A stretch of 64,000 nt of DNA from Membranipora membranacea (GCA_914767715.1 OU612067.1:14139001-14203000); one strand, 5' to 3'. Positions 21,290 to 34,502 are shown, numbered from the stretch's first letter. Numbers and translations: made by a program. Notes: generated from the sequence alone by a model not told the origin.

Positions 21290-24175
21290 GAAAGATATCA
21301 TGGCAAGATAATCACCAAAAAGACTTTGTCCGTCCTGGTGTAATAGTGGAGGGATATGACACAAGTAAGGACATCAACGCAACAGCAATAGCTTTCCTTC
21401 GCCAAATCTCTCCACCACCGAACCCCAGGGAGAAAAGATACAGTGAACTGAATTTCAGATCTAAAAAAAAATTGAGCAAAGACCTGGGAAGCAGGAGATA
21501 ATGTAGACTGAAAGGAAGAGAATGAAGTAAAAGTATCAATGTTGAATAGAATGGATGCTTTTAGCCATCTGTACATGTAAAATTGTGACTTGAAACTGAA
21601 CCTTGAAAACTTGCATCTGCGTGTACGATATTCGTACATCATCCAGGTTCTATTTACAAGTCAGGGGAGAAGAAATCCAACTGTATGATTTCTTATGTAT
21701 ATACCATGATCTTTATTATATAATACTTTGTATTCAGACGATGTAGATGGTCAGAAAATAAAGCAGCTCCTCAAACAATATGGTCTGCTTACTCCAGCTT
21801 ACTTTCAAAAAAATTTTTGGCGCAAGGCCCTATAATTCTAAAGCAATCATGGACTAATGAGAACATGTTAATCATGAAAAATTTAAATTTAATATCTAGG
21901 TATTATTATATTAAAGCCCCATTAATTTGGAAATAGTCTACAATAGAACAACAACATGGACCTGTTGAGTAATAATATTAGCTATAGGTTTGTTTGGCTA
22001 GTTTGGGTGTGACTTTACAACTTTCACCCGATAACTTGCTTATTGTTATACAGTGATAAGATTAAGTAATAAATGTTAGCTAGTATTATTATTTCCAGCC
22101 TCTGCGAGATAATGAGTTTTGCCTACTACGAAAACTTCATTTAAGGAGTAAACTTTCTATTCATTACCCAACTTCTTAAACCCTTCTATTTTTAAGAAAT
22201 GCATTATTGGTAGCGAATAAGCTCCTAGGCATTCCTCTGGTAGTTTCATAATAGACAGCCAAAAATATTCACCTCCAAAACACCTGAAACCACGAAGTTC
22301 AGGATAATATATAAACTCCCTGCTAAAAGTTAGTATTGAATAATGGATTGGAGTAGAAGTTGCCCTCTCTTATTACATGGTCAGATAACTTTTCTTAGAT
22401 ACAGCTATCGGAGAAAACAATATTTTTGAGCCAAAAACAGTTAAGGATAGAAGTGTTGAATACGTTCGGATAAATCGAATACCACAAAAGAAGAGCAAAG
22501 CTACAACGTGGTTATGCAAAGTAGTCCGCCTATCCTTTTGTTGATCCTGATAATTGATATCGCCACAATAATGATGTGCTGGTTTACATCAATATTATAG
22601 GGTATTATATGGGTTAGCTTTCCCGATCTAATCTGGGAAACATAAACTTTAAAAATATCAAAACAATATAATGTCTGATGGTTTGATCACGAAACCTGCT
22701 GGCACTAAAATTGCTATAAAGAGACTGTGACTGGGTCGCATCAATAATAGGGAGCGGATAACATGTCATAACAATCGAGGACAATTGCAACTAAGGGAAT
22801 GCAGATGTCGCATCAATAGCAGGGAGCGAATAACATGTCATAACAATCGAGGACGATTGCAACTAAGGGAGTGCAGATGTCGCATACACAGCAGCAAACA
22901 GGAGAATTGTCTATACCAACATCCGACACAATAACAACATCCAATATCCTTGCCAGCATCATCATCAGTACACTCAACCTCGACTCGAGGGCACCCAGTT
23001 ACCAGCTAGTGCATATCACCTCAAAACAGGGACAGGCAAATATATGCAAATCTAAATTCTATTCTTCATACCGGTGCCACCCTAACGCCAAAACCGTGAC
23101 AACCATGACAATGCAGTAAAGGTGGCACCAACAGAGACAATCCAGAATTAGCATGATGTCTGACTTACACCAACCAACTCTTGTGGCCGATCAACCCACT
23201 CTTGCGGCCGATCGACCCTCTTTTTGCGGTAATTGAAAATTGTGTTTGAAACCTGTTTTTTTTTGCTTATTGACGTCAGCAGTTTTGTAATTTGTCTGGG
23301 TTCATAGTATTTAACAACATTGTTGTCTATTGAAATTCATTGATCTGTTTGGCGACCATCTGGTCGACATGCAGCTTCTCTTTTTGTTTGCAACTTCATT
23401 TGGAGACAGGTCAGTTTTTTTTAAAACATGAAAGTTTTACAAGTTGTTGTCATAATATTTTCATTTATTGTACGTTAGTGATATTTTTTGGGAAATAGAA
23501 CTCGCCTTATTATTTAATAATGGCACAGTATAACATTTGGTTGGATTATCTATACCATCAACAAATTGAGTTAAATGAATTAAATCCAGCATGCATGGCG
23601 TAATTGACTAGAAAGTATGACTTGTAGAAATAAGACATGCATTGTTAAGTTGAATTGTGTTTGATGTTAAACTTGGTAAGAATTAAAAGGCATGCTCTTG
23701 AGTCAAGTGTTTGATCTCGAAATAAATGAGATCACAATTATGTAAATAAGTCAGTGTCACATAGTGAGCATCATCATACCGAGCTCGTGAGCACAGATCT
23801 CAGTAGCGGAGAGTTAATGTGGTGACTCCATAACCTGGAATCCCACAACTGATTGGTCTTTCTAGACTCGCCAATATTTGAATACCAGCTGCGGGGATAT
23901 AAAAGTACCAGGTATTTAAAGATTGAAGGAAATAAACTACAGAATATGAGTACAAGTTTGTATCATCGATCATATTGAAATGTTGATTCAACATTTCCTT
24001 GTGGGAAGAATACTAGCTGATAGTGATTTAATGCAGTGGTGAGGTAGGTTGGGGGGGGGGGGGGGCTCAAGGGTCACATACTCTTAGCTTTTCTTACCTT
24101 GGTACATCTTGAAGGAAGAGGGAACTTTGCAGCGAGCACCGGACCTTTTTCCTGTTAACCTGCTGTAAATTTCGG
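21290..24175 (-). pseudogene. Relict of an older sulfotransferase copy (copy A)
   Basis: Blocks here repeat non-coding and coding parts of the gene at 15035-20382 in the same order: 21300-21640 resembles 14670-15000 (3' flank), 21960-22500 resembles 16020-16400 (intron 4), 22510-22710 resembles 18893-19070 (start of exon 3 plus intron), and 23930-24170 resembles 19140-19410 (intron plus exon 2). The exon 2 relict (about 24106-24170) has GGT-TAA where the gene has GGT-CAA, an in-frame stop. Exons 4, 5 and 6 are missing. This is an older tandem duplicate that decayed. A 69-bp tandem doublet lies near 22735-22890. Confidence 0.65.
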
Positions 24176-24253
24176 TGTTCTAATTGGCACTGGGATTTGA
24201 TCCACTCTGCCGAAATGTACGGAAAACTAAGTGACAGGAAATCTAGACAAGAC

Positions 24254-26147
24254 ATGTTGTGCAGCTTCACTGGGGCGCATTATTGTAGGGACACAACGAC
24301 ATACAGTAGCACTACGGTTCACTCACAAAGTTCATTGATTTGCAGCCAACAGTCTGGGTGTAATGATGATAAATCCATCAATTAGGATCGATATCTGAAT
24401 CTAAATATTGCAAAATGCCTAAATTATTCAATAGAATTTGAAATTTCAAACTGATGGCAGTATAGACTGCAACTCTCCCTTGGAGTATTACTTGTTAAAG
24501 TTATTTAAGAATAACATTGGCTATGAGTCGATTGAGTGACTCAAATGAGGAGCAATAACACAACGTCACAATAGCTGTACTGAAAGAAAGCATACAACAA
24601 ACCAAAATTATTCTGACATTAATCCCTTATCAAAATATTGATTAATTGAGAAGAATGCTACGCCTGAAGACGAATGCCCCTCCTCTCTAGCTTAAGTTAT
24701 TTTGCAGTCATGTACACTTGGAACTTTGGAGCTATCCTATTGATAATTGTGAGGAAATAACTCTTATGCTTAAGTTTCTTATTGACAGGTTTTCTATAGG
24801 GATTCTAAGAGTGTTGCTAGCCTCGAAAATATAGTCTCAAACAAAACCAGTCTAATATTATTCTATGGGGAAATCCCAAGCTGCAAGTAGTAAAGAAACT
24901 TCTTCTGAGGAGAATATCTATATCTGTTGTTTGATGAGGATGTGATGTAATTAGGTCCACTCCCTGAACTTTCTTCTAAAACAGGAGAAGCATCTTTTGT
25001 TTTGGCAGATCAAAGAATAAGATCTATTGCCACTTTCACATATTAATTAACTAGCCAAGTTCAGGTAGTAGTTTTTTACTTTTACTCACTCCACTGTTTG
25101 TAAATTGTAGTACCAACCACAGGGGAGTGAGCTATTAATCAGTCCAATGTTCATGCAACAAGGACAACCTCTCATTGGTTTTAGAATACAAATCTGGTAT
25201 GCATAAGCCGTAAAAGAGCATGAAGGTGGTCTTAGAGCTTACAACTTAATAACTTTTATAACTCACTGCAATTAACTGCACTTCTATTCCATTATTATTA
25301 TCAAATCATAATCATCATTCTCCCTGCAACCATGGCTTGGCTCACTTTGACAGCTAGTGAAGTTAGCCAAGATAGTGTGCTAATGGGAGAAACAAGCCTA
25401 AGAACCTTTGTTCATATTCATTTTGGTTCTTGTAGTGATCCTATGTAACCCACTGGCCTGCAAGCTTGAAAATCAGATAGCAGCAGTTTCACAACTGAAT
25501 TTTGTATTGTAATTTAAATTCTAGAAATAGGCCTATGTTAACCTAGGCAGCTGTCGGGGGTGGCTGGGGGGAGGACCACCCAGCCAATGGCCTGCCTGCC
25601 ATTTTCTCTGCAAGCAAGGTTTTGTGGTGATGCATTGACAGACATTTATATTTAAACATGCTAGGCAGCGTAAGCTTTGTGCGTAGCACTATACATTCAG
25701 CTGAATCTACGCTGAACAGAATATCGGTTTATGTTGTCTTGAAGTCATCGCAATGACAGAGCACGAAAGTTGAAACTTTTCTGTGTCACTTCTTTCTTAG
25801 TTAAGTGTGTGCAACTTATAGCCCCTGATTGGTGACATATAACTCCGATTATCTCACTGAATACTTTTATGATTTTTGTCAAGTTTTGGTCGGCATGCTT
25901 AAGATCTAATCTGTGCTGTTGATCGACAAAGCCTTCTCCAGATCCCGGGTCGCCCCGTAGCAATGTTGCCATTTCCCGATCGCATTGTTCCACTTTACTA
26001 TTCCCATGCTTCCTTGAGTTTTTACAGCTCAAGATTCTCTTATTTCGTAATGAATGAAAGAAGTTGGGTATGTTACAGGTTGGAGCAACAACTAGTGATT
26101 TCAAGTATATTCAGGTTTATCTATACTAAGTAGTCCATAGTGATACC
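24254..26147. other. Gene-free stretch upstream of copy A LRR gene
   Basis: I see no exon with good splice sites here. It holds a small hairpin repeat at about 25540-25605 (GGCAGCTGTCGGGGGTGG and its complement) related to 13869-13957. The LRR gene promoter should lie in its last part, but no motif is clear. Copy B equivalent: 51812-53708. Confidence 0.4.
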
Positions 26148-29100
26148 ATGAGTAAGAGGAAGGGAAACCCAGACGGAAACCCACCAATGTGTGTTAAGCA
26201 GGCTAAGACAGACAAACCAACCAGGTCCAGTCAGCGTAAGTGTCAAAAGGTTACAAAATTTGTAAAGCTTAGGAATATTTTTAGTCCATAATGCTAGTGA
26301 GTTGATGCTGACAAATGAACGCAAGGAATGGCTAATGGCTTAGGCTTGGTGCCCAATTTAAGGAGTTGAATGACCCTTGCAGTGGTACACCATGTAAATC
26401 ACAAAATAGTGCAATCACTATGTGATACCTATCTTGGGATTCCAGCAGTGTCAGAATTCTACGACTCTATGAGTAACATTTTGGGCTAAAATCTAATTGT
26501 GAACATGAATCGCTCTTGCAAGTGGATGACCTGTATATTAGGATTTCCTTCCAGATTTCATTCCTGCATGTAGCAGTCAGTTAATCCTTCATACACCGTA
26601 TATATTGACAGTTATACATCTCATAAAACATCTCTGTTATCATATCGGAAGAAAGATGCTCTTTAAGGTCATGTCTTCAATTGAAAAATAAGAGTGCAAT
26701 AATAAAAATTTTTTCTGATCAGCCACTTAAATTTACCCTTGTTACACAGTTTGTAGTTTTAGCACAAATAAATAACTGGTATATCAATGCTAAGATGACT
26801 GAGGAGTTATAAAAATAATGTGTGTGATGTTTTAACAGCATACTGTACCATATCGTAGGCTCATCAGTCTTAATTTGACAGGCTTGCGTTTGATCCTACC
26901 TTGACTATTTTTTTGTGTGGTATACTCCAGGCTATACGATACAAATTATGCACTTGACATGCTTAGATAACTGAGGAGATATAGTAATAGTGTGTGCGTT
27001 GTTTGTTCCGCTGTTGATCATATTGAAAATCAACTCACAAAAGCGGCAATAACTGTACCATTTCAGTTGGCTCCTAGTCTTAATTTGACAGGCTGGTGTT
27101 TCATAATTCCTTGAATATTTATTTTGTGGTATACTCCAGGCTATACAATTGGTTTCCAGACCAATCTCAATCTAACACCGGGCAGTAAACAAATTCCAGA
27201 GTTCAAAATGGAGCACGTCACTGTAGATGAGTTGATTGCAGCTTCAAGAGGAATGGAACTATCACATATGTGTATTGATGGAGATATTCCACCTCAAATG
27301 GACACCATAGCACCGAATCTTCAGTGGCTAGAACTTAGATCTCTATCTCACGATGCAAAGCTACAAAGGTTTGTAATATGGTCGTTGGACATTGCAATAT
27401 TGATGACTTTTAGATTTTTTATGGCAGTTGCCTTCCCATGGCGTGATTTTTGAGCGATTTTAGAAATTTTTTGGAAAATAAAATGTTGGCGGCTTTTAAA
27501 AACGTTCAGAAACGTCGCATTGGAAGGCAGCTATTCAAAAACATTGACACTGCTAAAAACGTACAGAAAAACGTCCTAGTGTAAACACATCTTAACAGAG
27601 GGAAAATCGGGGCTATACGTTTCTAAATCAAACTATTCACTTTCCAAAAGAAAACAATTTCATATTGGTTGGTACACAATTATTTCAAAGGGTTGTCTTC
27701 TCTTGTTCAAAAAGAAGACAACATACTACTAATTATGCGGGTTAAAAAATGTGGGTTAAAATCTCAAGTTCTGTCTCTGTCCGACGACTGAGAAATAAAT
27801 GTGCCCTAAAGACTTACTTTGCAGCTGCAATTTTTGTATCACATCTTATTATCCATATTTTATTCTATCATGTGAGCGATTTCCAGCTTTAGAAGCCAAA
27901 TATTGACGAAGTTATGGTCTCTCAAACCTTCAAGCTGATCACCTTCAATTGGCATTGGGAATCAGCGGGCAATCCTTGTGGGACGTCACAACCGTCATAC
28001 TTATTATGATATACTAGTAGATAGGATGATGATCAAAATACTCAAAGATTTAGGTCTCGAACCCCGGTCCAAATAGCCCAGCAGGCAACGCTGCTAATGA
28101 TGAGCTATATTGTTGAAATTCTCACACAGCTGGAGGTGCGATGGTAGCCATCGGCGTTGCCTGCTGGTATAAAGGACCCGGGTTCGAGTACCACCGTGGT
28201 CTGAATTTTGATCATCATCTTATTGGTTGAGTTATTAGTATAATAAGTATGATGCGTTGTGACGTCCCACAAGGATTGCCCGCTGATTCTTAATGTCGAT
28301 TGACTGCCGTCACTTTGAAAGTTTGAGAGACCACAACTTTCTCAATATTTGGATTCTACAGCTGGAAATCGCTCTCATGATAGAATTAAGTATGGAGAAT
28401 AAGATGTGATACAAAATAGCAGCCTCATAGTAAGTCGTTAAACTACTGCTGCCACTCATGCAAATTTGTGCTCTTTGAATATTGCATAGCTTCGAGATAA
28501 TTAATTGAGACTTTAATCTTATAACATCACCTAATGGGCATATAATTTGCACAAACTGATCTTCAAAATCAGGGCATGAAATCTACGCACCAGGTGTACA
28601 ATTTGCACTAGTAAGACGGTAACTATGTCACCTGCTGCGGTAGATAATTAATTTCATACCCTAAATTTGACGATCAGTTTGTGCAAATTATTTGCTCATT
28701 AGGTGACAATGCTGAGATTCCAGCCTCATTTTATTAGTTTTCAGCTATACAGAATTCTATAAGCACACATTTGGCTGTGTGGCAGCAGTGGTTTAAGGGC
28801 ACTATCGCCATATTTGGCGACGAGTTGCTCTCAGTTTGCAAGGAGGTCAGAGTACACCTGGAGCATCGATTGAGCCCAGTAGTCTGTGATTCGAACCCTG
28901 GACCTCTATAAAATATCCCTTAAAAACCTGATAATCATAGAGACGCATGAGAGTAAAGTGCGAATCATTATTGGGAAAACATTGAAATATGTAGATTCAC
29001 TAAAGGTCGTTATCAAACTGTTTATGAAGTATGATTATTGTTACAGTATCAAAGCACTGACCAGACTCTCCACTATGATTATCAGCCAAAAGATTCAACA

Positions 29101-30925
29101 TACTACCATCGCTGAGAGCATCGGTCAGCTGACTAATCTCACCTCACTGAGTATCTGCAGCGATTCACTCACTACCATACCTGAGAGTATCGGTCAGCTG
29201 ACTAATCTCACCTCATTAAGTATCGGCGGCGACTCACTCACTACCATACCTGAGAGCATCGGTCAGCTGACTAATCTCACCTCATTAAGTTTCGGCTGCC
29301 GCTCACTTACTACCTTACCTGAGAGTATCGGTCAGCTGACTAATCTCACCTCACTGATTATCGACGGCCACTCACTCACTACCATACCTGAGAGCATCGG
29401 TCAGCTGACTCATCTCACCTCATTAAGTATCGGCGGCGACTCACTCACTACCATAGCTGAGAGTATCGGTCAGCTGACTAATCTCACCTCATTAAGTTTC
29501 GGCTGCCGCTCACTTACTATCTTACCTGAGAGTATCGGTCAGCTGACTAATCTCACCTCACTGATTATCGACGGCCACTCACTCACTACCATACCTGAGA
29601 GCATCGGTCAGCTGACTAATCTCACCTCACTGAGTATCTGCAGTGACTCACTCACTACCATACCTGAGAGTATCGGTCAGCTGTCTAATCTCACCTCATT
29701 AAGTTTCGGCTGCCGCTCACTTACTACCTTACCTGAGAGCATCGGTCAGATGACTAATCTCACCTCACTGAGTATCAGAGGCTACTCACTCACTACCATA
29801 CCTGAGTGCATTGGTCAGCTGACTACTCTCACCTCACTGACTATCAGCCACTTCACGCTTACTACCATACCTGAGAGTATCGGTCAGCTGACAAATCTCA
29901 CCTCACTGAGTATCGAATGCCACTCACTCACTACCATACCTGAGAGCATCAGTCACCTTACTAATCTCACCTCACTGAGTATCAGCGGCTCCTCAACTAC
30001 TACCATACCTGAGAGTATCGGTAACCTGACTAATCTCACCTTACTGATTATCGACGGCCACTCACTCACTACCATACCTGAGAGCATCGGTCAGCTGACT
30101 AATCTCACCTCACTGAGTATCTGCAGCGACTCACTCACTACCATACCTGAGAGTATCGGTCAGCTGACTAATCTCACCTCATTAAGTTTCGGCTGCCGCT
30201 CACTTACTACCATACCTGAGAGTATCGGTCAGATGACTAATCTCACCTCACTGAGTATCAGAGGCTACTCACTCACTACCATACCTGAGTGCATTGGTCA
30301 GCTGACTACTCTCACCTCACTGGCTATCAGCCACTTCACACTTACTACCATACCTGAGAGTATCGTTCAGCTGACTAATCTCACCTCACTGACTATCAGA
30401 TGCTACTCACTCACTACCATACCTGAGAGCATCAGTCAGCTGACTAATCTCACCTCACTGAGTATCAGCGGCTCCTCACTTACTACCATACCTGAGAGTA
30501 TAGGTCAGCTGACTAATCTCACCTCACTGAGTATCATTGGCTCCTCACTTTCTACCATCCCTGAGAGTATAGGTCGGCTGACTAATCTCACCTCAATGAG
30601 CATCATTGGCTCCTCACTTTCTACCATACCTGAGAGTATCGGTCAGCTGACTAATCTCACCTCATTAAGTATCGGCGGCCGCTCACTCACTACCATACCT
30701 GAGAGCATAGGTCAGCTGACTAATCTCAACTCACTGACTATCAGCAGCAGCTCACTCACTACCATACCAGAAAACATCTTCGACATTATATCATTGCAAC
30801 AGCTCAGATGTGATGGCTGTTATTCTCTAACATCACCACCTCGAGAGGTCTGTGAACAGGGCATTTTTGCTGTTAGAAGGTACGTCTCCGACTTGCATTT
30901 GGAGAGAGGGGACCTGAATTCATAG
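26148..30925 (+). CDS. Leucine-rich-repeat protein, truncated paralogue of the Roco-caspase gene (copy A)
   Basis: Three exons in phase: 26148-26235 (ATG, donor C|GTAAGT), 27140-27368, 29047-30925; 731 residues. The acceptor TTGTTACAG|T at 29047 is preferred over the upstream ATG in the same frame, because the sequence before it holds SINE DNA. After a basic start and about 75 residues of non-repeat sequence come 24 LRRs of 23 residues with consensus LTNLTSLSI.g.SLTTIPES, sequence variants clustering at the predicted solvent-exposed beta-strand positions. It ends with the capping block IPENIFDIISLQQLRC and a short tail. The frame then hits TAG, because a deletion of about 3.64 kb relative to copy B joined GAGAGAGGG to the 3' UTR. 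Roc, COR and caspase are all absent. No signal peptide is seen. It could be a soluble decoy or partner, or simply a broken gene. Confidence 0.8.
26787..27140 (+). repeat. Tandem duplication in LRR gene intron 1, including the exon 2 acceptor
   Basis: Two units, 26787-26937 and 26958-27150, share ATGCT(A/T)AGATGACTGAGGAG-like starts, CTTAATTTGACAGGCT in the middle, and TGGTATACTCCAG|GCTATAC at the end. The second unit ends with the acceptor used by exon 2, and the first carries a decoy copy of it. Copy B has the same arrangement (about 54350-54710). Confidence 0.6.
27811..28437. repeat. Long inverted-repeat (foldback) element in LRR intron 2, copy A
   Basis: Arms of roughly 260-300 bp pair around a centre near 28125: TTGTATCACATCTTATTATC matches the complement of GAATAAGATGTGATACAA, and GGGCAATCCTTGTGGGACGT recurs as ACGTCCCACAAGGATTGCCC. 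Each arm holds a tRNA-like segment (GGGTTCGAG, B-box type). It could form a large hairpin RNA in the intron. Confidence 0.7.
28528..28705. mobile_element. Foldback MITE in LRR intron 2, copy A
   Basis: Left end CACCTAATGGGCATATAATT and right end (reverse complement CACCTAATGAGCAAATAATT) form terminal inverted repeats of about 50 bp, extending through TTGCACAAACTGATC. There is no coding content. Copy B has it at 56067-56252. Confidence 0.6.
28783..28905 (-). mobile_element. SINE fragment just upstream of LRR exon 3, copy A
   Basis: Minus strand: GGTTCGAATC B-box-like start, then GACCTCCTTGCAAACTGAGA, the body seen in the SINE at 15285-15477. It is truncated at the B box. Copy B equivalent is about 56320-56455. 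Its presence argues against coding use of the frame upstream of 29047. Confidence 0.5.
29110..30780 (+). repeat. 69-bp coding repeat array (24 LRR units), copy A
   Basis: Same unit as copy B. A block of seven units (about 483 bp) starting with the IIDGHS variant is repeated: 29566-30048 and from 30049. The variant order is the same in both blocks apart from single changes. Confidence 0.8.
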
Positions 30926-31039
30926 ACTTTCACCAGGCATGTATAGAAATGTGTGTATAAATATAATGCTAATGCAAGGATGTAGTATAGTATGGCGGCC
31001 CATAGCACCTTTATTAATGTGCATTAGTTAACTAATGCG

Positions 31040-33880
31040 CATTAAGAGATTAAAGATTTCCAGAAATATTTTTGGGTCTATCTTTATGCATGTGCGGCTA
31101 TCACTGTCTTGATATGGCCTCTGTGATTCGTCTAACTTTCAAAATAAGACCAATCACAGAGGTCATACTAATCTCTGCTCTACTATTCCTCCACAAAAAA
31201 ATGATTTAAGCCAAGCAATGTATTGTGTTGTGTTGTTGCTGATGGAGTTTCAGTGTAAATGACACCTGTATCCTCATACCATTCATCACTGAGTATGGTA
31301 AGGCTTTAACTGTCTGGTTTGGTACAACATTAGAGCATGATGGACAAAGTTTGCAGACTATTCCACCAGTTATATGTACTCAAATGATAACCTTTCAAAC
31401 TCAGCATATAATATTGATTAGCAACTTGCATAGTATAGTAGTAGGCCTACCTCAGATTGATTTTGCACAGTTACTACTACATATTGTGGTGTCAACTGTG
31501 TGATAATGAAGTATCTACTAAGCTGTTCATACGGCGCCAGAACTTTCCCGACCTGCCGACTGCCGACAGGCCTGTCCTCAGATATTTCAGTCTTAGCATT
31601 TGATTTCCAACCTAAATGCAAAAGTGCATATGCTAACAGTATGCAAGTGCATATACTAACAGTACCCCCAGCACATGTTGGTTACCCAATTAGGGCAGTG
31701 AACTGACTGAACTTACCATGTTTCCCATACTTGCCAACCTGTACGCATAGAGCGTTTGTAAACGCTTATTTGACACTAATTGAGAAACGCTAGTTGTACT
31801 CATTTATGGTTTTCCAAACGCCTGTTCATCTAATTAGGCAATCAAAAACGCATCTTTTATCTTTAGTGTTTACTTGGTTGTCATGGTTAAATAATAGACT
31901 AAAAATCTGGTATTGGCTGCAGAAAACCATCATACTGACTCTCGTGATCTGACTGGGCATGTAGATCACTGATAAACTAGGCTATAGTTACCACAAAGAA
32001 GATGTCGTAAGGCTAAGTATAAATCATGCGTGACTTTAAATTGCGCATGTGCAAGAACAATGAGTTTAGTCTAGGTTCTGAGAGAAAATTTGGTCAGGGA
32101 GAATGGGATAGCCCCTGCATGAACTGCCAATCAAAATCAGCTAATAGTGACAAGAGAGAATAACTATCAATATCAATTCCGCACGCATCGAAGAGCATAC
32201 CACCAGAGCAGGTAGCCAATCAGATGGCTTCGGAATTCCGAGGCTCAATTTTGCAGAGATCAGCTCATGCCCAGAGCTGAGCATGCGCAGAATGGAAAAC
32301 CATGTTGATTTACAGTTGACTTTTTACCTGTCCAAGTTTTGCATGAGCCAAATTGCAACTTTTCTTCAATGAGACACAACGTAACTAGTAATCCATTGTA
32401 GAATATGGTGGTTCTGCCAACTTCAACTTTTCTTTAATCAGAGTAACAAAGTTGTATACCTCCTTGTTGGGGTGAGATAACTCAGATCTCCTGACCCAGT
32501 GTTTCAAGGGCAAACCAGGGAGGATGGGCAAACAGGGTTTCAAATAGCCTGTCTTGTCAGACAGGCTAGGTTACAAACAATTTCTCATTTATTATTAGCA
32601 GATTGCACCTTACAACGCCAAGGGAAAAAGACTAATGTTGAGTGATCTGCACTCCTACGCTACTAAGGACTACTTACTGTGATAATAGCATTTTTCGCGC
32701 GTAGCGCGAAAATTTTTTGGGGCGTTTTCTGGTCATTTGAGGCACCCTGGAGTTTTGTACTCATTTTTAAGCATTTTGCAAATTTTTGTACTCATTTTGG
32801 AAAAATTAGGTTGGCAAGTCTGATGTTTCCTTGCTTCTTCCCCCCTTCTTCCTCTCCCTTGTGAAAAATTTTCTTTTTGCATTGGGGGCCGCCATCTTTC
32901 TTTGAAATGTTTTGGGAATTGCGCTCTCATTCTCATTTTGAAAAGACAACCCTCATGCTTTTTGAAAGAATGCTGCCTGGGATTTAAAAGTGTTATGAGT
33001 TTAGTTAAAGCATGAATGAAGCTCTCTGGATTCAGGGATTTAGTAAATTGTTTGTATATTTCCGAAATGTATCATAATAGTTTATCGGTAGCCAGTTAAG
33101 ACAGGTTCACTATCATTAAGCAGTGTAGAGCCTCTGCTGGATTGTTTATCAATACCCAACTCTACATACCACTGTGTCAGCATGTTTGGCACAATGCATG
33201 AAGATATGAGTTAGGCACTTCTGACAAGTTATAAAAACTTAAAAAGAGGTCTAGTCTACGCAGCTACAACTGTGACAATATTGTTGTTGAATCTATTGTC
33301 AAATGTCTCTCACCCATTTCGATTAGATCAAGCCATGGTGAGCGGTTCTGTTTCATACTATTATCAGTTTTACTGGGTTCCATCGCCTTATGTTACTCGC
33401 TGCTGAAGAAAGGCTCATTGACATGAAAAATTTTTTGCCAATTTCATTAACCTTTGGGACCTTTGGGAAGAATTATTGGTCCTGAGCAACTATATATATA
33501 TATATATATATATACATATAGCTATGGGGTGCGACCCTTGCAAGTACTAGGGAGGGAAGAGGTCTAAACATAGACCTAAAAATAGTAAACCTATTTTTGG
33601 GTCTATGGGTCTAAACTGTTTGCATAGTATTGCTTGGAACTCTTAGTAGGCACTGATGTGTACTTTGTGATAAGTATCAGTACACAGTTGTTACCATTGT
33701 CATTGATTATGATTCAGGGGCGTATGCAAGATCAAATCTAGCATACACCATTTAAAATTTGTGAGAGTAATTCGGATGGTCACAGAGATTTTATTACTTC
33801 TATATCTGACTAGCAAAATACATATGACAACCGTAAATCAACAGTAAGAGTGATTTATTGACTTAATGGTCTTGTTCTGA
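31040..33880. other. Non-coding part of the 9.2-kb insertion
   Basis: I see no supported exon. It holds a short hairpin near 31110-31170 (CCTCTGTGATT and its complement), one arm of the inverted repeat (31570-31722), a hairpin near 32546-32570 (AGCCTGTCTTGTCAGACAGGCT) and an (AT)n run near 33490-33515. Confidence 0.4.
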
Positions 33881-34502
33881 CTTATAGTGGGGTTCAACTT
33901 GATCTGCTCGACCTCTCTGATCTTGATTCTGTACTAGCCATTAGTGATGGTGATCTCCATGCTATTAATGGTAAGACACACCCATCATTCGAAAGTTTCA
34001 CAGGGAAGATAGTCATTGACTTGGTAGCAGCCAAATCAAAAATAATCTCATGCAATATGGGCTTCATCTTACATTGTTCAATTGCAACTTTTTTTGGCTG
34101 CCACACCGTCAACAATGGTTCGTTATTGGCTCTCGCTTTAGACTACGGCCCGCTGTGGTATTTTCCCCTTCTTGAGTTTGAATATAATATGCATGAAGCT
34201 TAGTTTAATGCAACAGTTGTCCTCTTTTTGTCAGTGAGGCTGCAACTCCAAAATATTATACATAAATTATAATCCAAAATGGCGGCCCCCATACAAAGAG
34301 AAAAGTTTTCACAAGGGAGAGGAAAAAGCAAGGAAGCATGGTAAGTTCAGTCAGTTCACTGACCTAAATGGGTTACCAACGTGTGCTGGGTGTACTGTTA
34401 GTATATGCACTTGCATACTGTTAGCATATGCACTTGCATTTTGCATTTAGGTTGGAAATCAAATGCTAAGACTGAAATATTTGAGAACAGGTCTGTCCAT
34501 AA
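31570..34502. repeat. Inverted repeat pair inside the 9.2-kb insertion
   Basis: 31570-31722 matches the reverse complement of 34343-34502, for example ATTTCAGTCTTAGCATTTGA in the left arm. The match continues past the MITE at 34497-34655: left CCGACCTGCCGACTGCCGAC corresponds to right 34655-34690. So the MITE inserted into the right arm after the inverted pair formed. Confidence 0.65.

Noticed and set aside
25745-26104. 119-residue open frame on the minus strand
   Set aside because: The copy B counterpart is broken by a 2-base difference and no protein motif or splice signals support it.
26121-26324. Minus-strand frame conserved in both copies
   Set aside because: It is the shadow of exon 1 of the LRR gene, which has an ATG and a GTAAGT donor on the plus strand.
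28886-29046. Upstream ATG in the same frame as the copy A LRR exon
   Set aside because: The sequence holds a SINE fragment and a good acceptor follows at 29046/29047 in phase with exon 27140-27368. Copy B does not keep the same frame upstream.
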